This document shows, one piece after another, positions 21,753 to 33,947 of a stretch of 64,000 bases of DNA (positions within the stretch are counted from its first letter, which is position 1; each line of letters begins with the position of its first letter). A model generated the notes under the pieces. The model saw nothing but the letters and a program-made list of their open reading frames with translations. It searched no databases and had not been told where the DNA came from. The DNA lies in contig CAXKVR010000274.1 in the NCBI GenBank assembly GCA_964058845.1, positions 2,501 to 66,500 of the forward strand, in the 5' to 3' direction. The translations under genes and the position numbers were made by a program. This stretch comes from Carex sylvatica (taxonomy: Eukaryota; Streptophyta; Magnoliopsida; Poales; Cyperaceae).

Positions 21753-21956
21753 GTGGTAGAATACTCAAGCCAGGATGAAGATGAATTTGGGTACAACACC
21801 TTCTGCAAGGTATGCAATCATAAGGAAAACTCCTGGGACATGTTCGAGTGCGTTGAGTGCGGAGGATTATGCCATCCTCTTTGCGCCACTCCGGGTGGAG
21901 AAACCGTGGAAGTCACTGCAGATTCGATTGCTACGAATACCCGAAGTGTATTTTAA
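21753..21956 (+). pseudogene. PHD finger 3, partly degraded
   Basis: A 67-codon frame with FCKVC, MFECVECGGLCHPLC and TPGG, close to PHD 2 (shared MFEC, HP-C, TP-G). The final zinc-binding pair is found only in another frame, as DCYEYPKC, where the spacing is wrong by a changed cysteine codon. Zinc binding is probably lost. Confidence 0.5.
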
Positions 21957-22014
21957 AGCAAATACAATCCAATGTAAGGATGATCCAAGACTTTCGCAGC
22001 CTGGTTAAAAGAAA

Positions 22015-22296
22015 AGACCGAAATGGGTCACAAACCAGCCCAAGAAAGCTTCAAGAGTAAGGTGGGACAAGGCCCAACTACTCCGAAAGGCCAAGGAAAA
22101 TTTCAACAAAGACTTCTCCACGGCACGCGCAAATGGTCAACCCAATGAGTATGAAAAAGGAGAACTTGTCTGGGTAGTAAAAGAATCAGCGAGGTTACCA
22201 AGAGTAGATATCCTGGGCCCCTATGTGGTGGATCAAGTCATGGAAGGATACCGCTACAAACTCATACATCACTTGGATGAGAGGCCCACTAAATAA
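22015..22296 (+). pseudogene. Integrase C-terminal-like module 2
   Basis: One frame is open from about 22015 to a TAA at 22294-22296 without an ATG start. It reads basic helix (LLRKAKENFNKDF), YEKGELVWVVKE, ILGPYVVDQV and YRYKLIHH, and continues in frame after the stop with GRYLKSYR. The order matches the Ty3/gypsy integrase C-terminus again, with LGPY in place of WEGPY. It differs from module 1, so it is not a recent copy of it. Confidence 0.55.
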
Positions 22297-22340
22297 GTGA
22301 GCGGTAGATATCTAAAATCCTACCGTTCCAACATTTTATT

Positions 22341-25300
22341 CTTCCGGTTGTGTTGTAAAGGATTGTCAGACAGGGAAGCAAGTTGGCAAGGGGCCTTTTA
22401 TCGAGAACCCATCTATGATGTATGTAGAAGAAGAACCTGATGGTAGAAAGATTGACTATGATAGACCAACAGCCAAATGTTCTTATAGGACCAACCCTGC
22501 ATCACACCGATTCTTCCATCCTTTCATTATTACTTACCAGTGCCCAGTCCTCGTTCAAATGCTTTTCCAGATGCCTCGAGTAGCTTGCTTTGCTTCTCAA
22601 CAATATGCATAAACACCTTCTCTTGCTTCTCTTTACCTAGTATAGTAGCGCTAACGCCCTACGCTCATCTCTTTTTAATTCAAGGTTCATTCAACCAAAG
22701 TATTACCATTAAGTATCCAAAGTAGGACCTTACCTTTCATCAGGAAGGTAGTTAAGCCCAGTCGTCCAGTTTATGGGTCTCGCGAATAAGAGTTTAAGGG
22801 GTTTCCTCTGCTAGTCTGCTGGAGAACAACGAGTTAGCATGGAAGCTTCTATTGGAAGATTTGAATTAACTAACAGAATAGGGCGGAGCTTGATGTGGAG
22901 ACCACCTATAGTAAATCTTTTATAGGAATACTAACCCATATATAAACCTACTCTAGTGGATGACTGTAACAAAGATTCCGGGATGAAACAATGAAGAATA
23001 AGGTCATTTTTTCTCAATAAAGAATGCCTCGTGCGGTATTGGAATATCTTCTTCATCTTTATGCAACTATAATCCTCCCAACCACTCTATGGATCATTGC
23101 CACCGCTCATATTTTTTATATGCTCCGCTCCTTTTAAGGAGCAAATTACCAAGAAAAGGTACGCGAAAGCCTTTGTTACACTGTAATTGAACAAATCTGT
23201 AAGCTCCATCACGATCTTTTTCCTCAATATGGGCTCCCTATAGATTAGGGCTTCGAAACTTAGCGTTCGAGCCCGAACGGTTTAATTGGCTATGCAATAT
23301 TTACCAGAGCTTAGCCGAAAATGGAATCGACAGTGCCCATCGTGAGGGAATTTATTCTTCCCTACCTAATCCAAGTAAGGGCAATACAAGGCAGAGTACC
23401 ACCATTCCCTCCTAGCTTCGGATGCCAGTTCAGAGCTTTAGAGAGAAGGTTTCCCGCTTGCATTGCTTAGAAGAAAGTAGAGTTATCCCTGTACCTAGTG
23501 ACAAGAAACTAAATCAACTCAGTCTTTACTAGTATAGAATGACTTTACATAAGAGTTCAGTTGACATAATACCTATTATAGAGTGAGACTAGCTAGCCCA
23601 TAAGAAGAAGTCCCAAGTGAACCAACTGCTACATATTGCGTATCTTCACTACTTGACTAAGCAATAACTACTACTCATGCATAAGAAAATCCATAAACTG
23701 CTACTGGTACTATACCTGCTTCCCCTAGTGAGTGCTCCCTAGCATTTTAACCCGGCAGCAATGACGGCTGAAACTCCAACATGCTTACCCATAAGCAGCA
23801 GAGACTACTAGCTAAGCAAGAACTAATCTTTCCAACTAATTAGCTGACCTACTTTCCGGCATCTTGCCCTAGTAAAAATAAAGAACTACTACTCCCTCAT
23901 ACCGGCCTATTTGATGCCTACTTTCACTAAAAAGAGTAAATGCACTACTTACTGTACCTAGGGGGTATCTGACCTATTCACTTGACCTGCACTTGCCCAG
24001 ACTTGTGAATTGAATGAAAAAGACAGTCATTTAACTGAATAAACGAATTAAAGAGAAACTCTTTCCTACTTTGGTGACCTAGTTTCCTTACCTCCTACAA
24101 AACACATTCTTCTATTAACCATTAAATTAAATATTCCAATCCAAGAAAGTCAATACATGGCCTACCAATCCGCTTAACTTGATAATTCACTTGTCCTTTC
24201 CTTATTAGAAAAAAACTGACCTATTTGACTGAGTAAGCTAAAAAAGTGCTTTTGGCATTAGTCAAGATGAAAGAGACCCATTTACATCCTGCTACTACTG
24301 ATAGAAAGCCTAATACACATACATAAAGAATTTATCATCAGTATCCAATGCTGTAAGAGATACACAATTTAAGTAGCCTACATTACCAAAAGAAACTCTA
24401 GGAATGCATATACCCACTTGCTAATATTTGTTCTTTGGATTAATTGCAATTACAGGGGCATACTGTGCAAATTTCCTCTCCATATTTTATGCAATTTGTC
24501 ATTGTAGAACTTGAACTCTTCAAAAAGAAATCCACCTAGATTTTCATTCATGCCAGAATTTTGTTGTGCAGCTGCAATGGAAAGACGGGCACATACTTAT
24601 TGAATGACTTGATCCTTTACTGAACAATTTCAACAATGATCGAATGCATTAGAGAGTGATCAAAGGTGACTCTATTCCTTATTAAAACTCTTTTATTTCA
24701 CTTCAATTATGTAACTTGAGTAGTCCAATTAACTAAATATCCAAAATAGGTAACCAAAGGAAATAGACTAAGCAATGATTTTGGGACGGACGTGTAAAAG
24801 CAAAGAAAAAGAGCTCAGAATGCGACACTTTTGTGTTCCTTTGTAGGTCAATTGATGCTTAACCGCATCACTACCGCTTTGACTAAGTTCAATTTGGTGT
24901 CATTTGCACCAGCCTTTGATTTTGCTGCTTTTTTGGCTTGGTTAATAGAACTCTAATTAGCTATGTTCAAGCATAAATTCAGATCTCAAATCGTGTCAAC
25001 TGGATAATTAACAAAAGAAATGCATATGTAGACCAGTTCTATCTGCTACTCATCTTTTCCTTCCATTCTGGCCCTAGCGGGGAACTTGCTTTTCCTGTGT
25101 CCGCAGACAAGTAGGAGTTCTTTGTTAGGAACAGCTCTCCTGTCAAAGTGGAGCTTGCCTATCACGCACGCCCTTTAGCTTTTCACTAATCTAATCTAGT
25201 TTCAGTGCCGTTGTATGGTACCGCACTCAACTACTGTTATTTAAGGGAGCTGCCCACCAGGGAACCCGAGCAAAACTTGTGTTTACCCAGAAAATTACCA

Positions 25301-28300
25301 TTATGAATTACTATATAGAGTATTGTGCTGCATAACTATTTATGTCAATATGCCAGCTAGACTACTCTTCTTCGTTCAGTTACATACCTCTTTTTCTTTG
25401 TTCCTCTGACTTTCTGTTCTTGTTGTTGCTTCTTTTCCTTACCCCAGCCTCGCCGGCACAGTCTCGCTTTGAGTTTCACTTTGGTGGTATCTATCTCATA
25501 TTGAATGAAGTAGTAGATTCCACTGCTTGGGCTTGAGGCTACTTGCCTTCCTTTTCGATACGGCACAGTCTAACTTCTTCCTTCCTATACTTAGAAGTAT
25601 CCCATCTTCTATACTATACTATACTATACTTGCTTTCAGTCTCGCTCCAAACAAACTCCTTTCATCCGTCTGGCCTGCCTGGCCGCTTATCCCTTTCTTT
25701 CTTCATAATCATTCAGGATATGAGCCAGCTTTATACCAAGATTTGTATTTAACCACCCGTCTTTATTGTCTTGCCCTTTCCTTTACCCAGCCAACAACCT
25801 TGGTACCTGTCTGCCGGTAAGTAAATCTAGTCCCAAACATCATTCTTTTTCATCTAGTCCAACTCCTCTTGCATTGCCTTCTTCAGCCATTCCCTAGCAT
25901 TCCCACCCGCCCGAGAGTGCATCTTGCAACATATCTCGGCTCAACTAATCCAGCCCAATAAGATGTATGTCTCTCCCTTCGATCTCTTCTACCGAAGCAA
26001 GTAGATTCTTTCTCAGGCGAAGGAAGGAACTCTTTCGTAAAGCTCCATATAAGCTGAAACCCCCCTTCTGCTAGGGAACTCTTTCTCCAAGAAGGAAGGT
26101 AGCATCACGCCACTCAAGAAGACTATCTATTATGCATTAATGTTGTCCAAGCAAATAAAACACACTATATATGATATTATTTAAGGATAACTGAATTAAG
26201 GATAATTCCCTATTAAGTAGAATTAACTGATGAAACTAATATGATAGCTCTTTTTACTTTGCCTATCTATTGCTACTCTTTCTTTGTCTCTTGCTACTCT
26301 TTCTGTCCTAGTGTACTAACTGTCCTAACTGCCTTACTAATCCCAACAAACAAGTACTTACGAATACCGGCCTATTTTCCTTAGTCCCATTCCCGACTTT
26401 ACTTGACTGAATAAGCAAGAAATGGCAATACGTCACTTTCCAACAACTTTCAATGCCTACTTTCACTTATTAAAGTATGTTTACCTAATTTAATGTTATT
26501 TATTTTTCTTTATTAGGCTATATCAAAGGGAAGGTGAAGATAGAGGGGCATAAAATGTAGTGCTGGTAAGTCAGTTCTATACCTTATTTCTTTTTGCTAT
26601 TTTGACTGCATTACCTATGTTTATCAGATCGGACTTATAAAATTTGACAATTGTCTAATAGAAATGTAAAAAGAAATCATAAGAGATTATGCATGTTTCC
26701 TTATGTATTATCATAATTCACGTGTTTTTAGAAATGGTGCTATTGCTCCTATCACTTCTCTTTCTGGCTATAAAACATAATTGCCAAGCAAAGATTTTCT
26801 ATGATTTTTTTTTAAAGCATACCATATCTACCACGTGATGCTGGATCTTTCCTTTTGTTTCACAAGTTTAATTTGCTATTGATGTGTAGCAATATTACTG
26901 TGTACTCTTCTTCTTTATTTATTTATTTGATTACAGCAAGGGAACTTTCAAAACAATGTCTTCCTTTTTTCATGACTTTGCCTGACTTTGAATTATCTTC
27001 TTTAGTGTAAATCAATTTTTTTGAACAATTAATCGACCTATTTTTTTGATAAATGTTGTGCAGATGCAACTTTTGTATGCTTCTTAAGTTATGATGCAAC
27101 GGATAATCGATAGAACTCTTGGAATATACTGGTTAAGGTACTAAACTTATAATATTCTCTCTTCTACTTTTTAGTAACTGCAAGGGACAAGAATTTGTTT
27201 GCACAGAGGCAATTCAGTAAAATGATCTTTTGTGAACCCGAGACACCTGATTCACAGAGGCGCAAGTTCTTCCCATCTAGGTCATGGCTAGGATGCACCT
27301 GGCTAAATTTGCCTATCAGACTTTTTTCCCTGATAATATTAAAATGAACATGCTAATTTCAATTTATGTTTGTTTATGCAGACTAATGCTTTATTATAGA
27401 ACAGATCTTTAAGGCAGCTTACTGTTTAATCGGTTCTTGATCAATGGAGCAACAGATCTAAAGCAAATCTGATCTTCTTTTATGCTCTGAAAATAAGATA
27501 AAGTGATGTGTTCAAATGTATAATATTATATGTTCTCTCCAGATCCAAGCGTCACTGACTACAACTGAATCGCAACTAACTGAGGAGTATGACATGATGC
27601 GGTTAAACAACTGTAGCTCTCGAAACATCTGAAGGAAGGAGCTTGCTCTGTCAGAAAAATGCTCAGGTTATGATCAAACCTTTCTTTAACTATGCTCATA
27701 CTGGTATGCCGACCTTACTATTACGTCCTCTCACAGGTGTATAACTGGTATGATTTTTTCACTACTTGTACTGGAGTATGGAATAACGCAATTTGGTGGT
27801 TCAAATGCTATCTATGGAAACCCAAAGTTAATAAAAAAAAGATAAAAGGAGCACAGAAGAAAGAAGCTTAAACTAAGGTGCATGCATGCCAGTTTTGGCC
27901 AGTGTTGCAGTAATAGCAAGACAGTGCTTCTCCTTTATGGAACTTTTATAGTAAGATGAATTGGTCAGGAAGGTAGAGATTTGGGCGCTAAGCTTTTTTC
28001 TTTTATTAAAATTAGATCGTGGTCCCCTCTGAGCTAAATGTTTTATTGGTTGGTGAACAACTCTAGGCGACGAAACTCTTAAAGGAGTTGGAGAAAAAAT
28101 ATGAGGAGAAACTAGCACAAAGCAAGGCAGATGGGAGAACTTAATTCCTGTCTGTCAAGGAAGAGAACATTGCAACAGTATGCATAGATCATTTTAATGT
28201 TTATCTTTTTGGATATCTTTTTGCTATTTTACTTTGAAACATGACATTATTTAGCATGAGAGTAGCTGTACTGATTCTCAAGTTTTGCCTTTGGAGTCGA

Positions 28301-30488
28301 ATCGAAATATTGCACGCACGCTACGATGATTTTCTGTCTTTTTTCGTATTTAGATAAAGGATACGTGAGACTTGCGTATCAAGTCGTATGCATCCACCGT
28401 TGAAGTGGGAGAGAAAGTGACGAACAACCGTCTCTACTCCACAAGCTCTGGTTGATCTACCACCTTCACTTGCTTTTCTGGCGACAATAAGCTACTAAAG
28501 CTGTAAGAACAATAAGAAAAAGACTTAAGGAGACTGAACAACATAACATAAAAATAGGGAGTAAGGAATGACTGATCGCATAATCTTCCTTATCTGAGAC
28601 CAGAATATAAGTTTTTATTTAAAAGTCTCCGTGCGGTTCCTTTGTTTGCTTCCAAAAGAGTAGAGAGCAAAGTGGCCACTATCCCGGGAAAGAAACCTCT
28701 TTATATCCACTCTTAGGCATCCTATTCTTAGTCTCTGTGCTCCTCTTTTCCATGCTTTGAAGCCCGCCCCTTGCCATCAACTATGCTACTTCTAATAGGC
28801 CAGAGATTAACTAGATGATAATCATTCTAAACGAATCCATCATCTAAGCAACTCTTACTTGATTCTCTCTCTTTGGCTGGCAGGCTTCTTTGTTCATACG
28901 AAAAAATAAAAACAACCGAATCAAAGTTCCCACTTACGATTCCTCGTAATACTAGCCCTTCTATAGACTCCTCACATTTTGTAACAAAAGAAGAATTAAG
29001 CTTGACCTCAAAGTCTATTACTGAATTAAAAACATCCCCTTTGACTTTGGGAAATCATATGAGAAGGAAGAACATTCTGAAGAGAAGACAGACTTGGTAA
29101 ACAAACTCTGTAAGAATATTTTGGCGTTGTTTAGAGAATGAGCTACGTTCTAGATAAGCGTTAGGGAGTTTTTACTTAAGTTACGGATTGCTCAAAGTGA
29201 TCCCAAAGCTAGTCTACTTCGTAGGGTGCACTTGCTATGGGTGGAATTTCCCACATACCTGAGAAGAAGCTCTTTCTCTTATACCTAGCCTATGGTCTTT
29301 CTCCTATCAATCTGACTAAGATATGAGTCTTTTCCGGTGTCAGGTAAGGAAAAGTGGGCAAATAGTTGAAAGCTAACGGAAAGCTTACCTAATTTCAGAA
29401 ATTTCATGGACCAGAGACATGGCAAGCACGAGTATGGCGATCGTTCAAGTGTTGGCTCCATCGATACACCACCACCGCTACCTATTTGTTCCATCCTGAG
29501 TGGGAAACACCTGACTGAATTTATTTTCTTTATATACAAAATTCTAGAATAACGCTATCGCGCACTGCCAAGAAATTGTGGGTCGATGTTGTCGCATCAG
29601 GGCAGTGGGCGGGCGGCTATGTTAGGGGGTAATTACCTTGTACATCACGAAAGGATTAGGAAAAAACAATGAAGTTTTGTTTGTGCGGCCTTCGGGTTAT
29701 GTCTCGAGTCGTACGTGGCGTGCATGAAGTCCGGTACCTTCTGTTAGGTTTTCACCTTACTTGGACCAAAAGATCCCTTTCTGCCAGGATGGTTCTAACT
29801 AATAAACCATAGAGTAAGGAAATTCTCTGATGCTTTACAACTTGGCTTTGAAATCAATGGTTTTGCTTGGTTTTTTTCTTTTAAAAATCCAATCTGTACT
29901 GAGCTGATCCCTTTCTTCATTAAAGGATTTGCACTCCTGATTGGTCATAGGCATGCGAACTCATTGGCCACTGAATTCAGTCTACGTTATTTATGCTGGT
30001 TCTCAACGTTCACTTTTCCACCTCAATAAAGATAGTTTTTTGCTGCTCGCAAATAGACATTGCATTTCTTGGACCTCCAACCGCCTCAGTGATTGCTCAA
30101 GTATTTATAGATCAAATTGACAAATTGCATGGGCTGAGTTTTGGTCAAATCTGTTAGAGGGGGTTGAATTGTTCCACTTCTTACCACCCAGCTTTAGTAA
30201 GGATGGAGCGAGCTGACCTAAACCTACCTAAACTTAGGCTCGTTCAATCACGGCTCACTCTTGTAGTTCGCAGGGCTCCAGGACGTTCTTGCTTTTGTTA
30301 AACATATTGAAAATATAACGTTCAGTCATAGTGGAAAGGAAGGATAATTACTGAAGAAAGGCTTTTTTCCATATTTATATATATGATTCGAAAGAAAAAA
30401 AACGTTTTTCAATGATAAACGGTGTTCGAGATCATGATCCCAAGACAGGGAAAAGGCAAATTTCTTACGAGAGGGAAGAAAATAATCA
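22341..30488. other. Long stretch, mitochondrial-like text, no gene identified
   Basis: About 8 kb with no recognised gene. A short hydrophobic frame begins with ATG at 23023 (MPRAVLEYLLHLYATIILP). Frames at 22415-22612, 25342-25536, 25527-25820, 27873-28118 (minus) and 28873-29100 have no motif. From 26.5 to 28.2 kb the sequence becomes AT-rich with short GC-richer islands, like intron-exon debris of a nuclear gene. Near 29560-29790 a GC-richer block has the look of structured group II intron RNA (GTGCGGCC at 29683). None of this is firm. Confidence 0.3.
25611..25630. repeat. (ATACT)4 microsatellite
   Basis: Four perfect tandem ATACT units. Confidence 0.9.
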
Positions 30489-30980
30489 TTGAATGAAGAA
30501 GTTTCAATTCTTTTCACTAAAGACGACAGCAAAGGCATCCAGAGGCCACATGATGATGCTTTGTTTGATAGTTGCCGCATGGATTGGGTTGAACCCGCCA
30601 GGATCTTAGTCGATACGGGTAGTTCAGTAGATGTGTTGTATCTCAGACTTACAATAGAATGGGTTACGATAGAATGCGCATTCGCCCTTCTCACAGTCCA
30701 TTAACCGGATTAACTGGTAATTATCTCAGACCTTTGGGATACGCTACATTGCCCATGTAATTTGGAAAGGAGAACTCACTCTTAAATAATTTTTTATGTT
30801 AACCAGGTGGTGTATCTGCCGTCAGCCTACAATGCGATACTTGCCAAACCCCCTATAAACAAGCTTGGTGCAGTTGTTTCTACTGCTCTTTTGGCCACGA
30901 AAATACCAACACCTCATGGGAATGTTTTGACTTTCCATTTGGTGGGGGGATCCACAAGGGGAAAGACATTGCTATATGAC
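30489..30980 (+). pseudogene. Ty3/gypsy aspartic protease remnant
   Basis: Starts with a frame containing FTKDDSKGIQRPHDDALF and the protease active-site motif ILVDTGSSVDVLYL, the plant Ty3/gypsy pattern. After a break, other frames give pieces such as YNAILAKPPINKLGAVVST and a segment matching the usual ...KIPTPHG... end of this domain. Stops and shifts make it non-functional. It lies 190 bases before an unrelated copia remnant in the same orientation. Confidence 0.75.
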
Positions 30981-31167
30981 TAGCCTAAGGCAGGGAAATA
31001 AAGAGAAGGGACATGAGATGGGTTTTTTTCTTGATGTCCCAATCGAATCGCCCAGCGAATATACACCTGTGGGGAGGTATTTTCCCCTATAGAAGAAGTC
31101 AAAACGCTACAGTTGAAGGAGCTAGCTAGTTCCTCAGCCTTATTAGCTTTTATGTGTGTGATTTCTA

Positions 31168-31357
31168 GGAGGTTGTCACAATTCCAAAGAGTCCTTTGAG
31201 AATTTCTTTTGATAGTATGGCTGCTTTAGCATACTCAAAAGACCCCGAGTATCATGGAAAAACCAAACACATTCAGATGCGATATCATTTTTTTATAGAC
31301 ATGATAGCACAGAGCTTATACAAGGAGAACCAACCTCTTCAAGAGGTAATTGATAGT
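31168..31357 (+). pseudogene. Ty1/copia RNase H end, interrupted by a solo LTR
   Basis: Translates to SMAALAYSKDPEYHGKTKHI followed by QMRYHF and, after a shift at a T-run, IDMIAQS. This is the end of copia RNase H (usual form: NMAAIAY-KDPKYHGKTKHI-I-YNFVRD). The remnant is cut at 31357 by the solo LTR and may resume after 32830. Confidence 0.8.
31353..31357. repeat. Target-site duplication of the solo LTR, left (ATAGT)
   Basis: ATAGT at 31353-31357 directly before TGATATCT; the same five bases follow the LTR at 32826-32830. Confidence 0.85.
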
Positions 31358-31525
31358 TGATATCTCCATATTATATATGAATTATGGCCCTAATTTACAA
31401 TGAAACATGTGCTTTAAAGCCTATTAATGTGGACTTTTTACTTATATTTCGATGAAATGTGGTACTGCTATGTTTTGTTTGGTATTTTGCAGAAAAAGGG
31501 CGAAAAACTGGTTCTGACAACTTTT

Positions 31526-31661
31526 CATACGGCCCGTATGATATTCTGTGCGGGCCGTACAAGAACTGCCCAACCACACAGAAGGATCCACAACAGAGGC
31601 ACAAAGTCTCCAAGTCAAAGCCCAGGCATACGGGCCGTACGGGATCTCGTACGGGCCGTAC
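31526..31661. repeat. GTACGGGCCGTAC palindrome cluster A in the solo LTR
   Basis: Four copies of a near-perfect palindrome centred on CGGGCCG: about 31526-31540, 31548-31560, 31627-31643 and 31648-31661. A second cluster with two copies is at about 32471-32508. Each can form a short hairpin. Confidence 0.85.
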
Positions 31662-32470
31662 AACGCTGATTCGGAAAATCCAGCTGAAATCTGAATTGAG
31701 CACGATTTGAGGAGCCGAAAAGGAAACCCCTCCAGGCGTGATCTGGGGCATTAAAGGAGATATTCCACAGCAGGAAAGGGGATTAATAGGCAATCAATCA
31801 AGAATTTTGGGGGATTCATTCTATCATTTATTCTTGCTAGGTTTTGGGGACAAAGGGGAAAGAAGAGGAGAAGGGAAGAACGCGAGTTTTCCACGGATCT
31901 TCGGATTTTTCACTGTTTTGTCATGAACTCTTTTATTTCTTGTTATTTGTGTTATCTTATAAACATGAGTAGCTAATTTACTTTGTTTCTAGGGGTAAGA
32001 TGTAGTTTCTAGTTTAGTTTTGCTTGTATGCTACTATGATTTTGTGTTGAACGCTTGGTTTTTACTTTGTTATGTAGTATTTTTATTGCTCTATTTGTGC
32101 TTGCTTGAATCTGATTAGTCATCCCGTTAGATGAATGCGCACATCTAAGTGTGGAGCCAAGTCTATGAAATTCATTCCAACCGAATAAAGTATATGAAGT
32201 AGGGTGAAACCAAGGAGTACCCGAAAGGCGAAACTTTCCTTGAGGCGAAAGTCCTTGGATACTTTTAGTAAACTAACAAATAACTTAGATAAATTAGGCC
32301 AAAATGCGAAAGTTGAGATTTAACGCATCTAAGAGGGAAGTACTTGAGTCCGGTAATCGGGTATCAGGCCAAAATGCGAAAGTTGAGGTTAGGTATCTAG
32401 ATCTGGTCAAAAGAAACCCTAAACACAGTATCAACACAGGAAACAGTAGCTGCAGCATTAACTTGAGGTG

Positions 32471-32508
32471 CCATACGGACCGTACGGGAATCTGTACGGG
32501 CCGTACGC
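32471..32508. repeat. GTACGGGCCGTAC palindrome cluster B in the solo LTR
   Basis: Two adjacent copies, CATACGGACCGTACGGG and TGTACGGGCCGTACG, separated by a few bases, in the same arrangement as the 31627-31661 pair. Confidence 0.85.
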
Positions 32509-32825
32509 CTTGAGACTGAACAGAAATGAAATCTGAACCCTGGAAATGCCCTTTTATCAATTGAAAACAACTTTAATTATCTCTTATTGTCTTTTAATCA
32601 GTAGAATTGTTAGAACTAAAACCAAACCAAATTCTTCTCACTTCTAGAATCTCAAGTGATTTTAGGATAAGTCCAGTGTTTTTATTCCGTCCCTGTGGAT
32701 CGATACCTGAGCATACTCAACGACAGGATAGTTCACTTGCTATCTGAATTGACAGAGTATAACAAAGGTTTAAGAAGTATAGCTTGCTATACTGAAACTT
32801 TTTGGCATATATTCTCGTGCGATCA

Positions 32826-33626
32826 ATAGTTACCATGCTAAGCTGACCATGTTAACAGAATGGTTCGAGCTAACTAAATAAGCACAATAATGAGTCCAGG
32901 TCGCTCACTTATGCTCTAATTCCATCCCTTTTTTTTTTTGCACTCAACTTAGAGGTGTCAGGCTAAGTAAGAAAGAGGAAACGTGGCAAGCGAATAGGTA
33001 GGATTATGTATGTCCATCCCTCGGCTGGTGAACGGTACTATCTAAGTATGCTTCTTAATGTTGTGAAAGGAGCAACAAGTTAAGAAGATATAAGAAAAGT
33101 AAACGGCTACACCAAACTTGAAGATCTGCTTGCACTGCCTTAGGCTTATTGGGAGATGACAAAGAATGGGAATAACTAGAGCATATAAGGAAAGAGCTGT
33201 ATGTAAAAGAATGTAGGATATGATCTAATTGCAAAAAGCCAAAATACCAAGGCATGGGAAAAGAAATCCAGGGTAACTTCTTCCGTCTCAATATGCCTTT
33301 TTCTTTTGTATAGTTCACCATTAACATAGTATAGTGCATTTTCTTTATACTTATCCATTACGGCTACTCATTGTATTCCATAGTCAGTATGGGGTTGTAA
33401 TGCTGGAGACATTACACCTTATTTTTACTTAGAATCCATTTTCTCACTTTTTTAGAGTAAGAAGAAAGAATATCTAGTAGTGGAGCTCTTTTCTGCAGGT
33501 ACCTAATCTGATAGCTCATCCCTGATGGGATGGTCCGCTCACTAGCGAAAGGAATAGGAAAGCAGAGGGAGGGGTGCTATAGTGGACCTCGTCTCTGTCT
33601 TCCTCAAGACTCCCATTGTTTACAAA
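32826..33626. other. No recognisable gene
   Basis: Begins with the right copy of the ATAGT duplication (32826-32830). The next few dozen bases may continue the interrupted copia remnant, but I cannot translate it convincingly. No other gene seen. Confidence 0.4.
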
Positions 33627-33947
33627 TGAGGAAATAGCTACACCAACACCGTGAGGGGGATACCACAAAGCAGTCCGCTGTCGCCAATCTTAATGAACTG
33701 TTTCCTCCACCACTTGGATTTGGAGCTCGAGAGGATAATGGTGAGGAACGGAACCAAGGCATTCTATTACGAGCGATATGCTGACGATATGCTCTTTGGA
33801 ATACCAGGTGGCAAGGAGGCCGCTACAATCACCAACCTAGTCTTGGATACGCTGAACCATACCTTGGGACGCCTAAAACTCGCCTGTACCCATCAGCAAA
33901 TTCTACGTGAAATGAGCTCTAATAACTCGACCTCGGGGAAGATCTAG
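33627..33947 (+). pseudogene. Group II intron-type reverse transcriptase fragment
   Basis: About 105 codons in one frame, from just after an in-frame stop to a TAG at 33945-33947. It holds RGIPQSSPLSPILMNCFLHH and the catalytic box YERYADDMLFGI, followed by an LNHTLGRLKL segment. The PQ-SPLSP-L-N and YADD motifs belong to reverse transcriptases of group II introns (maturases), not to LTR elements. Fingers, maturase X domain and endonuclease are missing. It may continue briefly in another frame (LGLLLTLRKTGG). Probably a mitochondrial maturase or intron remnant. Confidence 0.7.

Larger units (their letters stand above)
20221..22340 (+). mobile_element. Decayed Ty3/gypsy-like mosaic with PHD fingers
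   Basis: About 2.1 kb on the plus strand holding, in order, a PHD finger frame, a gag-type knuckle remnant, an integrase C-terminal (GPY/F-like) module, a second and third PHD finger, and a second integrase C-terminal-like module. Reverse transcriptase, RNase H and the integrase core are absent and no LTR or target-site duplication was found. Frameshifts and stops show decay. The repeated pairing of chromatin-reader fingers with integrase tails suggests one retroelement family whose tail carried PHD fingers, later duplicated and deleted. That is inference. Confidence 0.55.
31358..32825 (+). mobile_element. Solo LTR of an Athila/Tat-lineage element
   Basis: 1,468 bases beginning TGATATCT and ending GTGCGATCA, flanked on both sides by ATAGT. 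No internal element sequence is present, so it is a solo LTR left by LTR-LTR recombination. Its last 140 bases resemble those of the LTRs at 52-60 kb: both have TGTGGATCGATACCT, then ACTGAAACTTTTT, and end in GCG-ATCA or GCGCATCA. That sets the plus orientation and the lineage. It contains several copies of a GTACGGGCCGTAC palindrome and a 22-base phrase (starting AGGCCAAAATGCG) repeated near 32297 and 32369. Confidence 0.85.

Noticed and set aside
31395..31793. Frames with repeated GPY on both strands in the solo LTR
   Set aside because: The GPY/TGRT repeats come from the GTACGGGCCGTAC palindromes and do not belong to an integrase GPY/F domain.
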